From the NCBI GenBank assembly GCA_037189645.1, contig JBBCIY010000006.1:53834-117833 (forward strand): a stretch of DNA of 64,000 nt, written 5' to 3'. The stretch is from Taishania sp037189645 (lineage in GTDB: Bacteria; Bacteroidota; Bacteroidia; Flavobacteriales_D; Crocinitomicaceae). Shown piece after piece: positions 50,661-63,946 of this stretch (the stretch's first letter is position 1; each line of letters begins with the position of its first letter). The position numbers and the translations under genes were made by a program. The notes under the pieces are model-generated. The model had not been told where the DNA came from. It did not search any database and was given only the letters and a program-made list of their open reading frames with translations.

Positions 50661-52223
50661 TTATTGCTTTATGATTTTGGAAGTAACCGATCTTCCATTC
50701 GATTGAATGGTCAGAAAGTACAACCCGTTATTGAGCCCTTCAAGCGGGATCGTTACGGTAGAATTGCCAGTCGATTCAACCAGAATGGCCGCTCCTTTCG
50801 TATCTGAAAGTGTGAGCGTATTCATTTCTCCGTCTGTGTTCAATAAATCAACCGTTACAAACTGGCTTGCCGGGTTCGGGTAAATTGAGAAACGGATCTC
50901 CTCCTGCTCCTCTACTCCAAGGTATGAAGCACAAATGTGCGCATACGTTCCTTCTCCTGCTGTACCTCCACCCGTAACAGAAACGACCGGGTTTACCTGG
51001 TTGGCTGTACAGGCACCGGTAAAGATCTTGATACGGCCTCCTCCGCCATCTCCACCTTTACCTCCGTTTTGTCCATTTCCCGTACTCACTGTTTCAGAAG
51101 AGCAGAAGATATTTCCTCCGTACGTACAGGTAGCCCCTGCTCCGCCGTTGCCGCCATTGCCTCCGTCTCCTCCGTTGGATAAAAGCGTACCAGTAATGGA
51201 AGCTGATTCAGAGCGGATCAGAATACCGCCACCCGATCCTGCTCCGGCACCCGAACCACCGCCCGCACCGGATGAAAGGTTTGCTTCACCGCAGTCATCA
51301 CAGCCATCTGAGCAGCATTTGTCCGTAGCACCGCCGCTTCCCGCATGTCCTCCTACGGATCCATTCTCACCGTTTACGGAAATCGTCCCTTCAATTTCAA
51401 TGTCATTTACAGCCTGAAGGATAACCAAACCTCCGCCGTTTCCTCCTCTTGCACCATTCAGACCCGGCTCAAAAGAACGCCCGCCTCCACCGGCGCCAGC
51501 TCCCCCTGATCCGAGGTCAATGTCTTCTCCTGTTTCTGTTCCGTAGATGCTTCCGTGATTTCCTCCCGTACCGCCATTTCCTGCAAGGACAGCGTATTGC
51601 GGCGATACCGAAGAACCTGAAGAATTATGTACCGCAGAGCCGCTACCTCCGGAAACCCCGCCGGTTCCCGGTCCTCCATAACTTGCTCCACCGCCACCTC
51701 CGGCACCACCTGCTCCGGGAATCATCCCATAGGTGTCACTGCTGTTCTCACACTTTTGCTTCGGCCCTGAACCTTCGGTACCATTCATCCCGCTTTGTCC
51801 TGCACCGTCACCTTGCCCTGCCTGTCCTGCCTTGCCTCCTTCCACAGCTACAACTCCTGCGTCATCTTTGGCGTTGCAACTGGTCAAAGCTGCCGCATTT
51901 CCGGTTAAGCTATTCACAGCGGTGCCTCCATTACCGAGGGTGCCTCCGGGAAATCCCGCAAAATTTCCATTGATCTCTCCTTTAACTGAGATGTTAGTGG
52001 CATGAATTTCCAATTTTCCGCAACCTCCCGAAGTATATGGCTGAACGTAAACGGTTACTCCCTGGTTCACTTTGAAATTACCATCGATGTAGTACACCCC
52101 GGACATAAAATCACTGGAGGTGATGGTTTGATTTCCCGTAAGGTATGTTGTATCGCACTGGGAAAAAAGAGTGGTGCAGCAAATTACTGCACCACCGATT
52201 AAAAAAGACGTTCTGTTAAACAT
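50661..52223 (-). CDS. Glycine-rich T9SS cargo protein (1)
   Basis: A 520-residue secreted protein: signal peptide (about 1-22), a beta region (25-100), a glycine-rich body (about 100-435) of GGxGG and GNGG motifs interrupted by cysteine-containing turns, and a type A T9SS domain (about 445-520, with SIYPNPASQFVTVD). The reverse strand therefore carries long proline-rich frames that are not genes. A structural or adhesive surface protein is likely. It ends 4 bases before the phosphatase gene. Confidence 0.78.
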   Translation of the reverse strand: MFNRTSFLIGGAVICCTTLFSQCDTTYLTGNQTITSSDFMSGVYYIDGNFKVNQGVTVYVQPYTSGGCGKLEIHATNISVKGEINGNFAGFPGGTLGNGGTAVNSLTGNAAALTSCNAKDDAGVVAVEGGKAGQAGQGDGAGQSGMNGTEGSGPKQKCENSSDTYGMIPGAGGAGGGGGASYGGPGTGGVSGGSGSAVHNSSGSSVSPQYAVLAGNGGTGGNHGSIYGTETGEDIDLGSGGAGAGGGGRSFEPGLNGARGGNGGGLVILQAVNDIEIEGTISVNGENGSVGGHAGSGGATDKCCSDGCDDCGEANLSSGAGGGSGAGAGSGGGILIRSESASITGTLLSNGGDGGNGGNGGAGATCTYGGNIFCSSETVSTGNGQNGGKGGDGGGGRIKIFTGACTANQVNPVVSVTGGGTAGEGTYAHICASYLGVEEQEEIRFSIYPNPASQFVTVDLLNTDGEMNTLTLSDTKGAAILVESTGNSTVTIPLEGLNNGLYFLTIQSNGRSVTSKIIKQ

Positions 52224-52231
52224 TTCATTTA

Positions 52232-53698
52232 TTATTTAATCACCGACAAACGTTTCACATAGGTTTTATCACCTATCTGGATATTCACCAGGTAAAGTCC
52301 TGTGTGAACACCGCTCAAACTGATCTCAGTAATAGCTCTGGACGGAACTGTTTTTAAAATTTTCTTTCCATTCATATCCACAAGTGTAATGGATGCCGCC
52401 GTATTTCCTGCTGTCTCCACAACTACCTTTTCCGAAGATGGATTCGGGTAAATACTGAAATCATTACCTGCTACATCCTCAATTCCTACTGACGCTACAG
52501 TAATGCACTGAGATGCTGATGCACATCCGTTCTCCGTCACTTCAACAGCATATAATCCATTCTGGGAAGGAGTATAGGTTGCACCTACCGCACCAGGAAT
52601 GGTTGCACCGGTGACACAGTTCTTCCACTGGTAAACAGCTCCGTTTGTTCCTGTGTAATTCGCTGTCAGTGTCGATCCCTGCAAAGAAATCGTTACTGAA
52701 TAATCATAAACTGAAAGCGCGCTGGAAGACACGGATGCTCCGTTTTCCGTGTAAACAATAATATTTCCAGTAGAAACTCCGCCTGGCACCTGGATTGAGA
52801 GCTGTGTAGCATCAATAGAAGTGAAAGGAACCGAAGTACCATTTACCGTTACAGAATCGATTACCGTAAAGTTTGTTCCTGTGACAGTAACAGTCTCACT
52901 TCCTCCGGCACATACAGCCAATGGAGAAAAACCGGTTATCGTTGACCAGGAAACAACCACTATCCCGCTTGCTCCGGCAGATCCGTACCTGTTTTGTGTC
53001 GTACCACTGAAGCTTTTCCTGGCACCACCACCGCCACCACCGTAGTTGTAGCCTTCTACTCCATCGTCGTCACCGCCGTTTACTCCTCCGGCTCCGCCAT
53101 TTCCTCCATAGCTTGAGGTTCCCATACCAGCAGCACCTTGCCCACCATTTCCTCCGGGGCCATTGCTTCCGGCTGCTCCGCCACCGCCACCGCCGTAGTC
53201 ATTGCTGCTTGTATTTCCACCGTTTCCTCCGCTGTAAGTAACTACGTTTCCAACAGAATTCGCCGCTTTTCCACTTTGCGCACCGGTACCGCTGCTCCCG
53301 TCTGATAAAATCAAGGTTTTTCCTCCTTCAGCCCTCACGGTTGTAGAAGGATCCGTTTCTGCAGCGCTTCCGAAGTAAGAGTTTCCTCCATGCTGTGCAA
53401 CACTTCCATTCTGAACGCCGGCAACGCCAACGCCAATTTCATATGCATCTCCTGAGGTCACTGTCACAATTCCTTTGGCATAAGCGCCACCACCGCCACC
53501 ACCGGATTCTCTGGCAGAAGAACCTCTCACTCTTCCTCCTCCACCGCCACCGCCGACAGCCTCTACTTTAATAGAAAGGACGCCTTCCGGTGCTGTAAAG
53601 CTATGGGTTCCGGGAGTATTAAACTGCTGGCTCTGTGCCATGCTTCCAAAAGAAGCAAGCATCATCAATAAGGTTGATTTATATTTATTTGTTTTCAT
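52232..53698 (-). CDS. Glycine-rich T9SS cargo protein (2) with TIG domain
   Basis: A 488-residue secreted protein: signal peptide (about 1-22), glycine-rich part (about 35-245) with GGGGGG runs, an IPT/TIG-like domain (about 253-335, ITGFSPLAVCAGGSETVTVTG start), an Ig-like stretch (about 335-400) and a type A T9SS domain (about 410-488). It shares the glycine-rich style with the neighbouring protein 1, from which it is 8 bases apart, suggesting duplication and divergence. Confidence 0.78.
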   Translation of the reverse strand: MKTNKYKSTLLMMLASFGSMAQSQQFNTPGTHSFTAPEGVLSIKVEAVGGGGGGGRVRGSSARESGGGGGGAYAKGIVTVTSGDAYEIGVGVAGVQNGSVAQHGGNSYFGSAAETDPSTTVRAEGGKTLILSDGSSGTGAQSGKAANSVGNVVTYSGGNGGNTSSNDYGGGGGGAAGSNGPGGNGGQGAAGMGTSSYGGNGGAGGVNGGDDDGVEGYNYGGGGGGARKSFSGTTQNRYGSAGASGIVVVSWSTITGFSPLAVCAGGSETVTVTGTNFTVIDSVTVNGTSVPFTSIDATQLSIQVPGGVSTGNIIVYTENGASVSSSALSVYDYSVTISLQGSTLTANYTGTNGAVYQWKNCVTGATIPGAVGATYTPSQNGLYAVEVTENGCASASQCITVASVGIEDVAGNDFSIYPNPSSEKVVVETAGNTAASITLVDMNGKKILKTVPSRAITEISLSGVHTGLYLVNIQIGDKTYVKRLSVIK

Positions 53699-53725
53699 TT
53701 TAGCTGATAATTATAATTTCTGATT

Positions 53726-55798
53726 TTATTTTTTAGCGAATGAGCTTTTCAGGTCACCTGCCTCGCCATTCAGGACGATGTAGTACATTCCGGTCGGTAA
53801 TCCCTTGACAGGTACAGTCATTCCGTTCTTTTTCAGTTCTCCTCTTGCTACTTCTTTACCTGCTACATCTGTAATCACATATTTATGATCCTTCAGACCT
53901 TCGGGAAGTGTGATCGTAATCTGGTCATCCGCAGGGTTCGGGTAAAGTGCAAATGCATTGGATGATTTGTCGCTCAAACCTAAATTCGACGGGAACTGAT
54001 ACTCATCTGACATGTCACTGCATCCTGTAGAAGTATTGGTAACCAGTACGGAGTAATTCCCGTCAACAATCGGCTGATAATACTGGCTTGTCGCTCCTGA
54101 AATCAGGTTGCCGTTCACATACCACTGATACGTATACCCTGTTCCTGTTGGTCCGGCCAATGTTCCTGGCAATGGTTCTGTTATCACGATCGGAGGGAAT
54201 GAAATCACGTTGATCGTAAAGTTTGTCGTTTCTACCTGTCCAGTAAGGTTATCCGTTACAGTCAGTGTATATTGTGTTGTCGTTGCCGGAGACAGTGAAA
54301 CAACTGAATCTGTCGATCCGGAATTGCTCCATGCATAATTCATATCCAGTGAACCTCCGGAAAATAAAGCTGCAACGTCGATCGTTTCTCCTTCACAAAT
54401 TGTCAGATCCGGGAGAACCGATAATACAACGTCTTTTTTCAATATTGTAAACTGATCTGCCACCTCTCCCGTGCTCTTAATGTATTTTCCATCCAGCCTG
54501 TTCCTGTTCACATCGATCACAAATGAACCAAATGCACCTGATGCCCCATGTCCGTAATACATAGCGGGGTGGTCCATTGAAGGACTGCTTTCCGAACTTC
54601 CGGAATTTCCGCATACCACATAAACAGTACCTTCCGGAGTGGAATAAGAACCGTCTTTTACATAAGGCGTCCCCTCATCAAAATTCCCGTTGCTTGCATT
54701 CTGCAATCTCATTGTAGCAGCGTCAAAGCTGGATGAATTTCCATAGTGCCCTTTCAGCAGGTAGCTTCTTTCAAATACATGGCTATGTCCGCAGACAACC
54801 AGATCCACATCAAAGTCTTCCAGCATCGGGATCACTTTCTCACGCATTGCTTTCATTACCAGTTCGTATAAATCGTCCGAATCGTGTGATCCTTTTGAAT
54901 ACGGAGGCTGGTGAAAGTAGGCAATTGTGAACTTCCGGGTATTCTGTTGCAGGTCATTCTGGATCCATTGCTTCATCCGGTTGATCCCGTCGTATGAAAA
55001 CGTATAGTCAAAAACCTCTGAGTTCAATGATAAAAAATGGACATCTCCATAGTCGAATGAATAAAATACTTCCAGTTGAGACGGATACCCTCCTGCTTCA
55101 GCATAACGAGGCACTTCTACCATATCAAAATAAGGCCCCTGGTGGTTTTCCAGCGGGATATTCTGGTAAGGAATTCCCAGCAATGTGCTTTGCGCCCATA
55201 CTGTATTGTAGTCATGGTTTCCCGGAGAAGGCCAGAATGGCATATACGTAAAAATATCGCTGAATCCCTGCAATGCAAAAACCTTGGTCTGATACTCGTT
55301 GTCCGTACCGTCCTGGTAAGCGTTATCTCCCAGCCAGATCCATACATCAGTGCCTCTGTCCCCTGTATAATTCGTGAAAGCCTGCTTCGTTTCTATCTGT
55401 CCTGAATTTCCCCGTCCAAAATCTCCGGTGGCCCAGATCCTTGCAGGAACAGGCGTTCCCGGAACAGGATGGGTTCTGAAATGCTGAACAGACACGTTTG
55501 CGGCCAGCTGGTTATTCGCATCACCAACCGCATAATAATATTTTGTGTACGGTTGCAACCCTGTGATCGGAACAATGTGATTGGTTACATTGTCATTGAC
55601 GAAAACTGTTTGTGTCAGATTGGATGAATCTGTACCGTACCAGACCTTGGAACTGGTTGAATTGTTTGTTCGCCACATCACGATGATCCCTTCGTGCGTG
55701 TTGCTTTGTAGATAAGGTCCCCTGATAACAGTCTGGGATAATGCTTCAAACGAGCTGAATCCTGTTAGCAGAAGTAATGAGAGTATTGCTTGTTTCAT
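53726..55798 (-). CDS. T9SS-secreted purple acid phosphatase-like metallophosphoesterase
   Basis: A 690-residue secreted enzyme: signal peptide (about 1-21), purple acid phosphatase N-terminal domain (about 22-110, with RGPYLQSNTHEGIIVMWRT), metallophosphoesterase domain (about 118-400) whose metal motifs are ATGDFG, GDNAYQDG, PGNHDYN and GHSHVFERS in the expected order, an Ig-like module (about 455-600) and a type A T9SS domain (about 610-690). First gene of the minus-strand cargo cluster, with a TAGCTTTG -7 box at 55815-55822. Confidence 0.9.
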   Translation of the reverse strand: MKQAILSLLLLTGFSSFEALSQTVIRGPYLQSNTHEGIIVMWRTNNSTSSKVWYGTDSSNLTQTVFVNDNVTNHIVPITGLQPYTKYYYAVGDANNQLAANVSVQHFRTHPVPGTPVPARIWATGDFGRGNSGQIETKQAFTNYTGDRGTDVWIWLGDNAYQDGTDNEYQTKVFALQGFSDIFTYMPFWPSPGNHDYNTVWAQSTLLGIPYQNIPLENHQGPYFDMVEVPRYAEAGGYPSQLEVFYSFDYGDVHFLSLNSEVFDYTFSYDGINRMKQWIQNDLQQNTRKFTIAYFHQPPYSKGSHDSDDLYELVMKAMREKVIPMLEDFDVDLVVCGHSHVFERSYLLKGHYGNSSSFDAATMRLQNASNGNFDEGTPYVKDGSYSTPEGTVYVVCGNSGSSESSPSMDHPAMYYGHGASGAFGSFVIDVNRNRLDGKYIKSTGEVADQFTILKKDVVLSVLPDLTICEGETIDVAALFSGGSLDMNYAWSNSGSTDSVVSLSPATTTQYTLTVTDNLTGQVETTNFTINVISFPPIVITEPLPGTLAGPTGTGYTYQWYVNGNLISGATSQYYQPIVDGNYSVLVTNTSTGCSDMSDEYQFPSNLGLSDKSSNAFALYPNPADDQITITLPEGLKDHKYVITDVAGKEVARGELKKNGMTVPVKGLPTGMYYIVLNGEAGDLKSSFAKK

Positions 55799-55814
55799 AT
55801 CGGTGATTTTTTGG

Positions 55815-55822
55815 CAAAGCTA
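55815..55822 (-). promoter_or_regulatory. -7 box of the T9SS cargo cluster
   Basis: On the minus strand TAGCTTTG fits TAnnTTTG, 16 bases before the phosphatase ATG. The -33 region lacks a perfect TTG at 19 bases. No Pho-box was recognised. Confidence 0.5.
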
Positions 55823-55974
55823 CTTTCAGTATTTGCAAAACCGATTAAGTACAATTTACCAGTAAATGAAATTTGTGTATCTCTTCTTCATACATTATTT
55901 CCATACAGATAACAAACAATTAATACATCTCACGAATTAGGGTGTTTCCTTTGCAGTAGTGGAATTGTACGGTT

Positions 55975-57810
55975 ATGATCAAATATTTTCTTTTACTTTC
56001 AGGCAGCTTATTGTTCTTTTTAATAGGTAGTTACACTACAAAGGAAAGAACAGATACCGAAACAGGAGCCGCCTTAAAAACAGCCGATTACTATCAACAG
56101 GAGCTGGAAGTATTTTATCGGAATCTTATCCGTCTGGACAGTCTGGTTAACAACAATGTACCGGAAGAGGAGTTAAAGCCTTATTTTCTGAAAACCCGGG
56201 AATCCTTCAAATCCTGTGAGTTTTTACTCTGTTACATTGAAAGTGACGAAGCCCGGAGAATAAACGGGGCCAATATTACCACTAACAATTACCATCACAT
56301 GACGCCGATGGAAGAGAAACCTCCCCACGGATTGCAAGTAATAGAAGACCTGATTTACAACCCGGACGAAGAAACTTATGACGAGCTGAAAAAAGAGGTT
56401 TTTCTGCTGAAAGACCTGATTTATATCACACTCCGGCGAACCATCGGGGAATCCATTATCGATGCGAAGAATTACAGTGTTTCCATCTGGGATGCGTTAA
56501 GAATGGAATTATTCAGAATAGAATCCATGGGAATTACCGGGTTTGATGTTCCGGAGTCACTGAACAGCCTTCCCGAATCAAAGGCAGCCCTGATTTCGCT
56601 GAAAAAAGTGGTCAGCTTCTATGAACCTGTCTTCAAAAAAAATAAGCTGAAAAAGCAATACGCAGATGGAATGCTACTGTTTGAAAATGCCATTTTGTTC
56701 CTGGATGAAAATACAGACTTCAATTCGTTTGACAGGCTTTCCTTTATGATAAATCATCTCCACCCGCTTTCAAAATGGGTAAAAAGATCAATTGATCAGC
56801 TGGGCTATGAGTATCCCGTGAATGTTCGCCCGCTGAATAACAATGCAACTTATTTATTTGACACCATCATCTTCAATCAAGCATTTTTTGCTCCCGATAT
56901 TACCCCGGAAAAAATCATTTTAGGTAAAAAATTATTCAACGATCCGATTTTTTCATCGGACGGTTCCAGGAGCTGTGCCTCCTGTCATCTGCCTGACAAA
57001 GGACTTGCAGACGGCTTAACAAAAAACAGCTCTATTGACGGGAAACAATTGCTTGCACGGAATACTCCGACCTTGTGGAATGTAGGATACCAAACCCGCT
57101 TCTTCTATGACAGTAAAGTAAAACGCCTGGAAATGCAGGTACTGGATGTAATTCATAACCCCCTGGAAATGGGTGGAGATGCCGCCCTGGTTGCCTCCAG
57201 GCTAAAAGATGACCCGGATTATGTCGTTCTGTTCGAAAAAGCGTATGGCGGAACCATTAATAAATCCACCACCGTTAATGCTATCTCGAACTATATCCGT
57301 TCACTGGTAAGTTTCAATTCCCGGTTTGACCGGTATATACGGGGAGAAAGGGGCCTGCTGACTGAGTCGGAGAAAAACGGATTCAATATTTTTTCGGGAA
57401 AGGGAAAATGTGCCACATGTCACTTCGCTCCTATCTTTAATGGTTTGCTTCCTCCCCATTACAAAGACAACGAATCTGAAATTCTGGGAGTTCCCGAAGA
57501 TGCTTTAAAACCTGCTATCATCGATCCCGATTTGGGAAAATACAATACGACCAAATTAAATCTGCACCTCTATTCATTTAAAACTGTTTCAGTGAGGAAT
57601 GTGGAGTTAACAGCCCCTTATATGCACAACGGGGTATTCAAAACGCTGGAAGATGTGGTGGAATTCTATGAGAAAGGAGGAGGAGCCGGCCAAGGAATGA
57701 AATTAGATTCCCAGACATTACCTGATGCACAGTTAAAATTGACCGATAAAGAAAAAAAGGACCTGGTGAATTTTATGAAATCACTGACTGATTCTCCTTC
57801 CCGGGATTAG
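55975..57810 (+). CDS. Di-heme cytochrome c peroxidase with helical N-terminal domain
   Basis: A 611-residue periplasmic protein. An N-terminal hydrophobic stretch (about 1-20) exports it; residues about 25-295 are an alpha-helical domain of unknown fold, with a motif (TTNNYHHMTPMEEKPPHG, about 101-118) that has two histidines; the C-terminal part is a CcpA/MauG-type di-heme peroxidase with CASCH (334-338) and CATCH (479-483). The usual bacterial peroxidase is about 330 residues, so this is a long fused form, as seen in other Bacteroidota. Its 3' end overlaps the convergent downstream gene by 38 bases. Confidence 0.85.
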   Translation: MIKYFLLLSGSLLFFLIGSYTTKERTDTETGAALKTADYYQQELEVFYRNLIRLDSLVNNNVPEEELKPYFLKTRESFKSCEFLLCYIESDEARRINGANITTNNYHHMTPMEEKPPHGLQVIEDLIYNPDEETYDELKKEVFLLKDLIYITLRRTIGESIIDAKNYSVSIWDALRMELFRIESMGITGFDVPESLNSLPESKAALISLKKVVSFYEPVFKKNKLKKQYADGMLLFENAILFLDENTDFNSFDRLSFMINHLHPLSKWVKRSIDQLGYEYPVNVRPLNNNATYLFDTIIFNQAFFAPDITPEKIILGKKLFNDPIFSSDGSRSCASCHLPDKGLADGLTKNSSIDGKQLLARNTPTLWNVGYQTRFFYDSKVKRLEMQVLDVIHNPLEMGGDAALVASRLKDDPDYVVLFEKAYGGTINKSTTVNAISNYIRSLVSFNSRFDRYIRGERGLLTESEKNGFNIFSGKGKCATCHFAPIFNGLLPPHYKDNESEILGVPEDALKPAIIDPDLGKYNTTKLNLHLYSFKTVSVRNVELTAPYMHNGVFKTLEDVVEFYEKGGGAGQGMKLDSQTLPDAQLKLTDKEKKDLVNFMKSLTDSPSRD

Positions 57811-58345
57811 CATACTTTGATTCAAAATGTAAGAGAAAATCACTGATCAGGTTAAAAATTTCAGGATTGAACCTGATCAGGCTAAACCGGAACGTAATCA
57901 CATACCTGCCTTCTTTGGAAATTCCTTTCACTTTTGGGGAAAATTCGGGGTCAAAGTACGCTGCATAGAGTTTACGGATACTATCATTACCCGAGAGATA
58001 ATCCGCCAATTCTTTATTTGAACTCCTGACATGGTACTTCTTCTTATGAAATAATTTCCAAAGAAACCATTTGGCCATCATTTCAAAACCGGCATTTAAA
58101 TCAGATGAAAATTTGTATCGTATCTTGATGATGTGATAATCTGATTTAGATGGCAGAAGCGTATTCGAGTCCAATAATTCATTCGACAAATAGTCATAGA
58201 CCATTTGCAGCTTTTCCGTAGCGATCCTGTATTTATAGCTTGGATAATAAGATCTTCCATTAAACCAGCTGGATTCTTTTTTCTGAAATTCACGTCCATA
58301 AATTACGGAAGCATTTTCAGAAAAATAGTATTCTATTTCATTCAT
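57773..58345 (-). CDS. Hypothetical protein, convergent overlap with peroxidase gene
   Basis: A 190-residue protein with no signal peptide or recognised domain, rich in aromatic and charged residues. The ATG at 58345 is preferred to the upstream 58366. It overlaps the last 38 bases of the peroxidase gene tail to tail; such an overlap is uncommon and reduces confidence, but the frame is long and lacks coding on the other strand. Function unknown. Confidence 0.6.
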   Translation of the reverse strand: MNEIEYYFSENASVIYGREFQKKESSWFNGRSYYPSYKYRIATEKLQMVYDYLSNELLDSNTLLPSKSDYHIIKIRYKFSSDLNAGFEMMAKWFLWKLFHKKKYHVRSSNKELADYLSGNDSIRKLYAAYFDPEFSPKVKGISKEGRYVITFRFSLIRFNPEIFNLISDFLLHFESKYANPGKENQSVIS

Positions 58346-58563
58346 ATCTGCTTTTCTCTCTGGCAATATACAAATAAAACCCCTTTCTCTTTTATTTCTT
58401 TGTCTGTTTTTCAGTACACTGTGTGAGTGCTGAATGTATGATTTAGTTTAGTTATGGGTTCATATAGTTTTAGATTTTAGATTGTAAGTATGTATTGTTT
58501 GTGTGTGGTGTTTAGTAGGTTATATATCGTATGGTTCTGCAGTCTATTTCATATTTCATAAAC

Positions 58564-58599
58564 AAAAAAATCCCGGTACTCATTCGAATACCGGGATTT
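58564..58599 (-). terminator. rRNA operon terminator
   Basis: A perfect 11 bp stem (AAATCCCGGTA with TACCGGGATTT, 58568-58599) followed on the minus strand by TTTTTTTG; 5 bases past the 5S gene. Confidence 0.9.
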
Positions 58600-58603
58600 A
58601 AAA

Positions 58604-58714
<111 letters not shown>

Positions 58715-58852
58715 AAAGCGTTTAAGATAACAGAACCAGATAAAAGATTCGTTTGGCTATTAGACGATGGCCTAACGCTGAAAACTGATCTTTCATCTTT
58801 TGTCTTATATCTAATCTCTTATAGATATATCGGACGATCGGAGCAAAAAGAT

Positions 58853-58870
58853 TCCCGATAGCTATCGGGA
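58853..58870. repeat. Palindrome TCCCGATAGCTATCGGGA in the 23S-5S spacer
   Basis: An 18 bp perfect palindrome. On the minus strand it is followed by AATCTTTTTG, so it also resembles an intrinsic terminator inside the rRNA operon. Confidence 0.75.
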
Positions 58871-58880
58871 CTTTAAGAGA

Positions 58881-61763
<2,883 letters not shown>

Positions 61764-61869
61764 AACCTTTTTTAATTCTCTTAATTGATTCTTATTGCTC
61801 CAATCAATTCCAATATGTCAATGAACTTTCTATGCTAATAATACCCTTATCAAAGATACTATCAATGTG

Positions 61870-61943
61870 TGGAGGATATCGGAGTCGAACCGATGACCCC
61901 TTGCGTGCAAGGCAAGTGCTCTAGCCAGCTGAGCTAATCCCCC
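61870..61943 (-). tRNA. tRNA-Ala (anticodon TGC)
   Basis: A 74 nt cloverleaf on the minus strand: 7 bp acceptor GGGGGAT/ATCCTCC (one G-T pair), anticodon loop with TGC, T-loop GTTCGACTC. No encoded CCA. In the 16S-23S spacer, next to tRNA-Ile. Confidence 0.95.
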
Positions 61944-62028
61944 CTGTGTCAGACTTCAGCCGATAACTTCTCCCTTGCAAAACTCCACCTCTTTCAATGC
62001 CGGTATACTCGTTTGTATAACCGCTATG

Positions 62029-62102
62029 TAGTCCCGAGCAGATTTGAACTGCTGACCCCTACATTATCAGTGTAGTGCTCTAACCAACTGAGCTACGGGA
62101 CT
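62029..62102 (-). tRNA. tRNA-Ile (anticodon GAT)
   Basis: A 74 nt cloverleaf on the minus strand: acceptor AGTCCCG/CGGGACT, anticodon loop CTGATAA with GAT. First tRNA after 16S, giving the common order 16S-Ile-Ala-23S-5S. Confidence 0.95.
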
Positions 62103-62226
62103 AAATTAACTCATCCCGCCCGCTCTTCGGCAGGAAAAAATGCCTGGCGCATCTTAATGTTTTATTTATGGGAAAGAGGAAAGAAAACAACTTCAAACAA
62201 CATACAATCTCCGTCTTATACTCTAA

Positions 62227-63750
<1,524 letters not shown>

Positions 63751-63910
63751 AAAAAACTTTGAATTTTATTCCTGTATAAATTGACTCGAGATTTTTTTTA
63801 ATGTAAGTTATTCTTACGCTGTTTCCTTTTCCTTCCCAATAAATCAAAGAACTTTATCTGATATTCATGTAAATCACTCTACTCTGAATCCCTAGCCTCC
63901 GCTCGTTTGC
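63751..63910 (-). other. rRNA leader region
   Basis: About 160 bases between the mapped transcription start and 16S. A/T-rich with no gene. It may hold antitermination and processing signals, but none was recognised. Confidence 0.5.
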
Positions 63911-63916
63911 GGGGTG

Positions 63917-63946
63917 CAAAGATAATCAAACTTTCTATCCCCGCAA
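63917..63946 (-). promoter_or_regulatory. rRNA operon promoter
   Basis: On the minus strand TTG (63944-63946), 19-base spacer, TATCTTTG (63917-63924): an exact match to the Bacteroidota consensus. Upstream, 63950-64000, is a run of A/T that could act as an UP-like element. Confidence 0.82.

Noticed and set aside
50935..52202. Long proline/serine-rich frames on the plus strand
   Set aside because: They are the complement of the glycine-rich T9SS gene (GGN glycine codons read as proline, alanine and serine codons on the other strand).
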